Positions 59,211-64,000 of a DNA stretch of 64,000 bases are shown here, in pieces (positions within the stretch are counted from its first letter, which is position 1; every line of letters begins with the position of its first letter). The stretch covers positions 5,580,001 through 5,644,000 of the forward strand of contig JAWNGF010000002.1 of the NCBI GenBank assembly GCA_037039685.1. Direction: 5' to 3'. Both the position numbers and the translations under genes were made by a program. Source of the stretch: Ceratobasidium sp. AG-K. Lineage: Eukaryota; Basidiomycota; Agaricomycetes; Cantharellales; Ceratobasidiaceae. The notes beneath the pieces are model-generated. The model was not told where the DNA came from and ran no database searches. It saw only the letters and a program-made list of their open reading frames with translations.

Positions 59211-60167
59211 TGAGGATAATGAGATTTGTGGTGGACAGCCATATTGCTTGCTGCTTTGATATTTTTATGCCGAATTATTTACCCATTGCGGTGTGCATTC
59301 GAATTGATCGACGCTTGCGTGTTCTATGTGATAACTTAATATATAAGTACGTATGCCGAGTAGAATAGAGGCGATATGCGCAAGTCACCCAGCGTGGACC
59401 CCGATTGGCAGCGCAGCGATGGGGATCAAGCAATGAAAACTATAGGCAATAATCACAGGTTGGGTGCCGACTTGGAATCTGGCAACTTAGAAAGCGTCTG
59501 TCCCAACCGAGACCGGGGAGCGATAAACTATTAAATTTATCTAGAAACTAAGAACGTTCATAAATGGAAGAGGAGTGGAAATTCACAACGTTAATGGGGG
59601 GAAAATAAGTGGAGGGGGCGTGAATTCGCTAAGTGTCTGATATCGCCAGAAACGAGCATAGCAACAATGACAGGCGAGATGAGTGGAGAAACAGGGGCGA
59701 CTGAAACCACACAGGGGGACACGTGAGCAATCGAGCTGAAGGTCCAGTTCAATGGTATCAGATTGAGGCCTCGGTGTTGGCACATATCTGGGTTGGCCAA
59801 CCCTAGCTCGAGGTTGGAGGCCTCTGGGGATAAACCATATTCAGGTGAGTGGGCATCAGAACACCAGTAGTAGAGGCTCAGCAGGCGCTCCGAAATGACA
59901 TATTTTGGTTTGGAGGTGCTAATGTCCATGAGCTACGGGAAAGCCCAATGCACGTGAATTGGGTTCTCATTTGAACACACGAACATGGTTCCCCAACAAA
60001 CCCGGAGATGGTGACTCGTACTTGATTTGGTCACGAAAGTTGACGCAAGTTAGAAGATGCCTAATTTATTGAGGCCCGTATAATCAAAATTCAGTTACAT
60101 ACAATCGCATTCATTTTACAAGAAACTACAACGCGGAGTGCTTCACACCCACACCTTGTGACAGGGA
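59211..60167. other. Spacer between four-TM gene and GH79 gene
   Basis: A reverse frame with ATG at 59929 (59591-59929, 112 codons, MDISTSKPKYVISERLL) has a hydrophobic end but no family match. Otherwise AT-rich. I do not call a gene. Confidence 0.4.
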
Positions 60168-62688
60168 TCACACCGTAATCAGTACTGCTTCGCTATCACG
60201 AATCCAGACGATGTCATCGTCGACCGGTTCAACATTCAGCTTTCCGGAAGCCGATCCGTTGGTGTACGCTTGACCAGCCCATGTAACCAAATCAGAATTC
60301 TTTTCGTCGAGTCCGGGTGCCGTCAATCTCTTGAGCCAGGAACTTTTCTTTCCGCCGGTGCCAATACGAACTCGTATTCCGGGCGCCTCGTTATTGGTAG
60401 CCGAATTGTTGTAAATGGAAAAATTAATCAGAGCAAGTCTCGCAAGTTTCTTGCGCTCATAAATCGCATACGCGGCGAAGTGATCTGTGGAAACGTTTGC
60501 CGGTGGCGAGACGTGCACCACTTGGGAGGTGCCTGATTTGCCAATGGCTTCAGCAAGTATAAGTTGTGAGACACTGTTGAGCCACTGAATCAGTAGTGCA
60601 TCAACGAGAAGGACGCGGTCGGCTTACTAGTTCGGATTAGCCCGAGCGCGACCCCTGAGTTCGCTGTCGCGTGGGTACCAGAGGTTGTAGGCCCTAACAC
60701 GAACCTTTGAGCTGACACTACAATATCTAAATAGTATTGAAGGCACTTACGAATAGCCAGGGGTGCCATTGACACCTGGGATGTTTTCCTGGTTGTCAGA
60801 CTGGAAGACCAACGTGGCTCCCTAAACCCAAGTGTCATCTTGTTGTCCAACAGCCACGACACAGTATCTACCTGGTGGGTATAAACTCGCGAGACGTTGA
60901 TGGATGCCGCATATAGTGAGGTATCAAGTGTCTAATGATTTTGAATTAAAGTTTACTACGTGTTGGTTAAGCCGCAGAAAAGACATACCCAGAGTGCCTG
61001 CCCGAATATGTCGGTGACGTTCACTTTCCCTGAACCTAGCCGTAGCTTTTAGCACCTGGTTCATGCGTTCTGTGATACACAAACGGCTCACAGCTGACAC
61101 TATTGTATTCCCCTGTTAAGACGTTAGTATTAATGACCCCAAGTCCATCAATGACACGAACCGACCACGAAATCGCTTCCAACCTGTTTAGCAGCTGCAA
61201 TTTTGGGACGCAGAATATCCACAAAGGCTGATGAAATGGTTCAGGTGGTTTGGTAATGATTTTCATCTGTTCGGAGTAAAATACTCAACTAGTTATGTTT
61301 GTATGGTTCATAATGTTGGGGACAATCGCCCGAGCATTGCTGGCAGGACGACAGCTCGAATACTGGTAGTGTGTGTAAATGAGTTACGGAGCTAACAAGG
61401 AAGTAGCGAGGCGTACCTGATACATATGCTGCGAAAACTCATTGACTTTATCGCCCGTAACTCCTCTAACACATGGAGAATTTTAGAGCCCTAAATGGAA
61501 CCAAATGTAAACTACACTTGCCTAGTGGTAATAAGATCCGTTTGGATGGCCACAGTGTTGGGATCGTCAGTTGTTCCATCTGACCCGCCCCACCAGCGGG
61601 GCTGCTTTAGCGGAACTGTGGAGTCGATCTCACTTGTCCAATTCTAGCTTCCAGGTGAGAAACTAGTAAGTGAAACAAAGTAGTTGTCAACAAATGGTAT
61701 TCATCACCTGCCACTGCTGGACATAAGCATCTGCTCCCCAGAGGGAAAGGTTTCGTTGTGTAGCCTTGTAGTTTCCAGGCTCGTTCCCCACTAAACAGAG
61801 GAATATTAGGTGGTTTGTCTGGATTACCGATCGTGAAATATGGAATGTAGACATACATTCAAAGGCCCAGATCCTGCCATGATCCAAGTATTTGTATGCG
61901 GCTTTGGCCTGATCCCGAGCAATATCAAGTGAATCGTTTCCCAAATTCAGAGTTACCGTAAATTTAGTGGAACGCGCAAAGTTCGAAAAGGACTTGAAGT
62001 ATTCTGGCCCATATGTGGTTCGATAGATCCCACCAGTCTGTGAAGCGAACGAAGGATTAACTAGTGATGGAACTAAAGATAAGGCACGGATACGTACTTC
62101 AGCTACTGTGCGAACTGGTGCCCCGGCGGTTGAGTTGAAAATGGAGCTGTCCCTGCGACAGTGAGTAAGTATCTGCTCAAAGACAGGCTGGAATTTGGGT
62201 CGCGAGCTTACTGGGTTACACCCCCTGCAATGGAGAATAAGTGAGGTGACCAATCAAGAGAGACAAAAACGAAACGGACCAGGTCGGATCCAAGGCGAAA
62301 CGCCAGTCCTATCCGCAACGTTCTATTGGTTATACACACAGATTGGTTGGTCCCAGAATCACAATTCAATCTTCATTCCGCTCACTTTGATCAATTGAAA
62401 AGACAACTTGTTGGGGTGAGAAGAGTTACCAAAGAATTCCACCCACTGAGGACGGCCAGAGAATCAGTTATACGAAAAAGCACCCTGCATAAAATTTTGA
62501 ATACATACGAATGCGGGATCCACTGACAAGGACGCAAAGGCCTGGTGGACAATCCTGGACGCATTTTGAGGAGCGCGGTAAGGCACATCAAGTTGAAAAT
62601 TGAGTTTAGTTGTTCCAGTCAAAGGCGCGGCGCTCGAAAGTCCCACGCATATAGTCAAACAAAAATGCAGGAGAATGTCGGACTTCAT
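60168..62688 (-). CDS. Secreted GH79-family glycoside hydrolase (beta-glucuronidase-like)
   Basis: Start MKSDILLHFCLTICVGLSSA (62688), a signal peptide with a cleavable end, followed by LNFQLDVPYRAPQNASRIV and SFASLSVDPAF-like sequence. The TIM-barrel core has the acid/base Glu in VGNEPGNY and the nucleophile Glu in VGEYNSVSC, formed across an intron. The C-terminal beta domain (HFAAYAIYERKKLARLALIN, APGLDEKNSDLVTWAGQAY) ends VWIRDSEAVLITV at a TGA at 60168. There are at least nine introns. Where I followed the exons they join in frame. It should act outside the cell on glucuronide or glycan substrates, as in cell-wall or proteoglycan breakdown. Confidence 0.82.
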
Positions 62689-63080
62689 GATGCAGGGTGA
62701 ATAAACCAACAACAGCACGTCCTGTCCTTTTTTGAAGAACTTTAGCTGAGCTTCTATACCTGTGAGCTACTCCATACCGGTCCGAGTCAACGCTCACAGA
62801 ACACGATCGTTCCAGCCCGGTCCGAAAGATCACTCAAAGAACACCTCGGAACCGGCCCGGATTCGTGACTACGCTCCACATTGGGACTAATGGAGAAAGA
62901 ACCACTAGTGTTGACATCAAGGGTTGCTCGCGGATGGTTCACGGGCAGCATATGCATGAGTTGCATGCACGAATAAATACAAGTAGCGAAGCAAGTAAGC
63001 ATGGATTCATATGATTTTCATGGTGTTTACTAAATAGGTTTAGCGTTGAGCAAATCTGGGGTTGGGTTAGTATGGAAGGA
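62689..63080. other. Spacer upstream of the GH79 gene
   Basis: Nothing beyond the GH79 promoter and the 3' flank of the next reverse-strand gene is visible. Confidence 0.55.
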
Positions 63081-64000
63081 CTAGACGCCACTGGACATGC
63101 TCCCACCTTTTGCTGCATCCTTTTCTGCAGCCGAGAGGCCCGCATCGTGTTCTTCGAGGAAAGCGTCGACCTAACGGAGGGTCAGTGAAACATTCAGGGT
63201 ATGTGCTTGGCCAAGTGCTTGCCTCATCCAACAGTCCGTCCTCGGCAGCCACATCGTCGAGATCATCCAAATCATCCTCCTCCCCTTTTGCTTCATCAAT
63301 GGCGAACTTCGGTCTCTCGTTAACCAGAGTCAGAGGATTAAGTGGGTTCGGCGAAGGTGGCTCCCTCTCTGACGGGTCTTTGGACGGCGCAACAACCGTA
63401 GGGACAGTTAGCGCAGCCGGGGAGCTATTGCTTGGCGTGATGGATAATGATGCCAGTTCAGACAGGGTTTCAGACTGCTTCTCTGTGGTAGATAAACTGG
63501 TCGACGAAGCCGAACCTTTGAGCTGTTTCTCGCGCATAGGCGCCGTGAGCAGCGATTCTCGGGCCTTGGGCTCCTGTAGGGCGACAACCCGGTCCATTTT
63601 GCCAATCGACGGTTTGCTGACAACCTATTGCCAGTTTCAACTTATTAGAATAAACGTGGTGCTACGGGTACCGACCGTACCTGGTGCTTCCCGATTGTCT
63701 TTCCAAACTCGTCCGCAAACTTGTTGAATATCTTCATATTGTCGTCTGTAACAATAGCAGACATCAAGCCTCCCAAGAAGCCACTCTTTTGTTGAGGGAC
63801 CTGGGCTTCTGGAACAGGGTCCAGTCTGAACGATGCAGTCAGGTCGGACTCGAAGAATGATTCAAGAATTTCGTCGGCTAGTACTACCATTCGGAATCTG
63901 CGATAGGTTGAATGCATAAGCGAACGGTTGATGCAAACGGGGACCTCACTTACGTAGCCAAACCCAAGTAAGGTGCATTCGCACTTATGGTCGGCGTTCC
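63081..64000 (-). CDS. Unidentified protein, C-terminal part (runs off the window)
   Basis: The gene enters from beyond the right edge on the reverse strand. Visible exons read GTPTISANAPYLGLAT, FRMVVLADEILESFFES, QKSGFLGGLMSAIVTDDN, NKFADEFGKTIGKHQ and, after an intron, VVSKPSIGKMDRVVALQ. A Ser/Pro-rich segment and an acidic run (EEDDLDDLDDVAAEDGLLDE) follow. The final intron has GCAAGC at its 5' side and TTAG at its 3' side, a GC-AG type. It joins to VDAFLEEHDAGLSAAEKD, ending GGSMSSGV at a TAG at 63081-63083. The acidic/helical end resembles a regulatory tail of a large cytoplasmic protein, but I cannot name the family. Confidence 0.6.

Noticed and set aside
63110..63727. Forward frame of 205 codons
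   Set aside because: Antisense to the right-edge gene, whose exon joins are continuous across several introns.
1..64000. CRISPR array, rRNA genes or prokaryotic operon signals
   Set aside because: No regularly spaced direct repeats or conserved rRNA segments, and introns throughout show a eukaryotic nuclear sequence.

Overview
This window reads as nuclear DNA of a filamentous basidiomycete. Genes are split by many introns of about 50-60 bases with GT(R)AG-type borders. Conserved proteins (Dbp9 helicase, HP1, Y14/RBM8A, Cox23, a Nup153-like nucleoporin) have fungal architecture. Much of the rest belongs to multi-copy families that I associate with Agaricomycetes of the Ceratobasidiaceae/Rhizoctonia type: kinase-TPR proteins, MYND proteins, AAA+ ATPases, EF-hand proteins and small four-helix membrane proteins. 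The Rhizoctonia-like assignment is inference; no rRNA, mitochondrial or marker locus is present to prove it.

Layout. 1-3.3 kb: two tandem paralogues of a two-TM ectodomain protein, the first cut by the window edge. 3.3-4.7 kb: gene-free with inverted repeats. 4.7-6.0 kb (-): ZIP zinc transporter. 7.2-9.5 kb (+): DBP9-type DEAD-box helicase. 9.8-16.6 kb (+): tandem pair of large proteins joining a Goodbye-like domain (as found at the N terminus of fungal NLR/STAND receptors) to an EF-hand and an acidic, coiled-coil tail. 17.2-19.0 kb (+): tandem pair of four-TM proteins. 20.0-21.0 kb (+): HP1. 21.3-24.8 kb (-): large helical membrane protein with a five-fold repeat. 25.1-25.9 kb (-): Y14/RBM8A. 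26.7-27.5 kb (+): MYND protein. 27.9-30.4 kb (-): kinase-TPR gene with an in-frame stop. 31.2-32.7 kb (-): decaying alpha/beta-hydrolase. 35.3-35.7 kb (+): TPR pseudogene. 35.9-37.6 kb (-): unknown protein, possibly permuted-papain fold. 38.1-40.7 kb: pogo-like DNA transposon with terminal inverted repeats. 41.5-44.6 kb (+): AAA+ ATPase. 45.7-47.1 kb (-): second kinase. 47.5-51.0 kb (-): zinc-finger FG nucleoporin. 51.6-54.0 kb (+): amidase. 54.1-54.6 kb (-): Cox23. 55.2-55.9 and 58.6-59.2 kb (+): two further four-TM paralogues. 60.2-62.7 kb (-): secreted GH79 glycoside hydrolase. 63.1-64 kb (-): 3' end of an unidentified gene.

Conserved single-copy genes (chromatin, ribosome biogenesis, exon junction complex, nuclear pore, mitochondrial copper-protein assembly) therefore alternate with expanded, decaying and tandemly duplicated accessory families. 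The most interesting points are the tandem Goodbye-EF-hand pair; a four-member four-TM family with a His-His motif and a shared phase-2 tail intron; the possible permuted papain-like protein; and the pogo-like element with a single nonsense codon. Several otherwise intact conserved genes carry single-base frame breaks, some in short homopolymers. This points to assembly errors at least as much as to gene decay.
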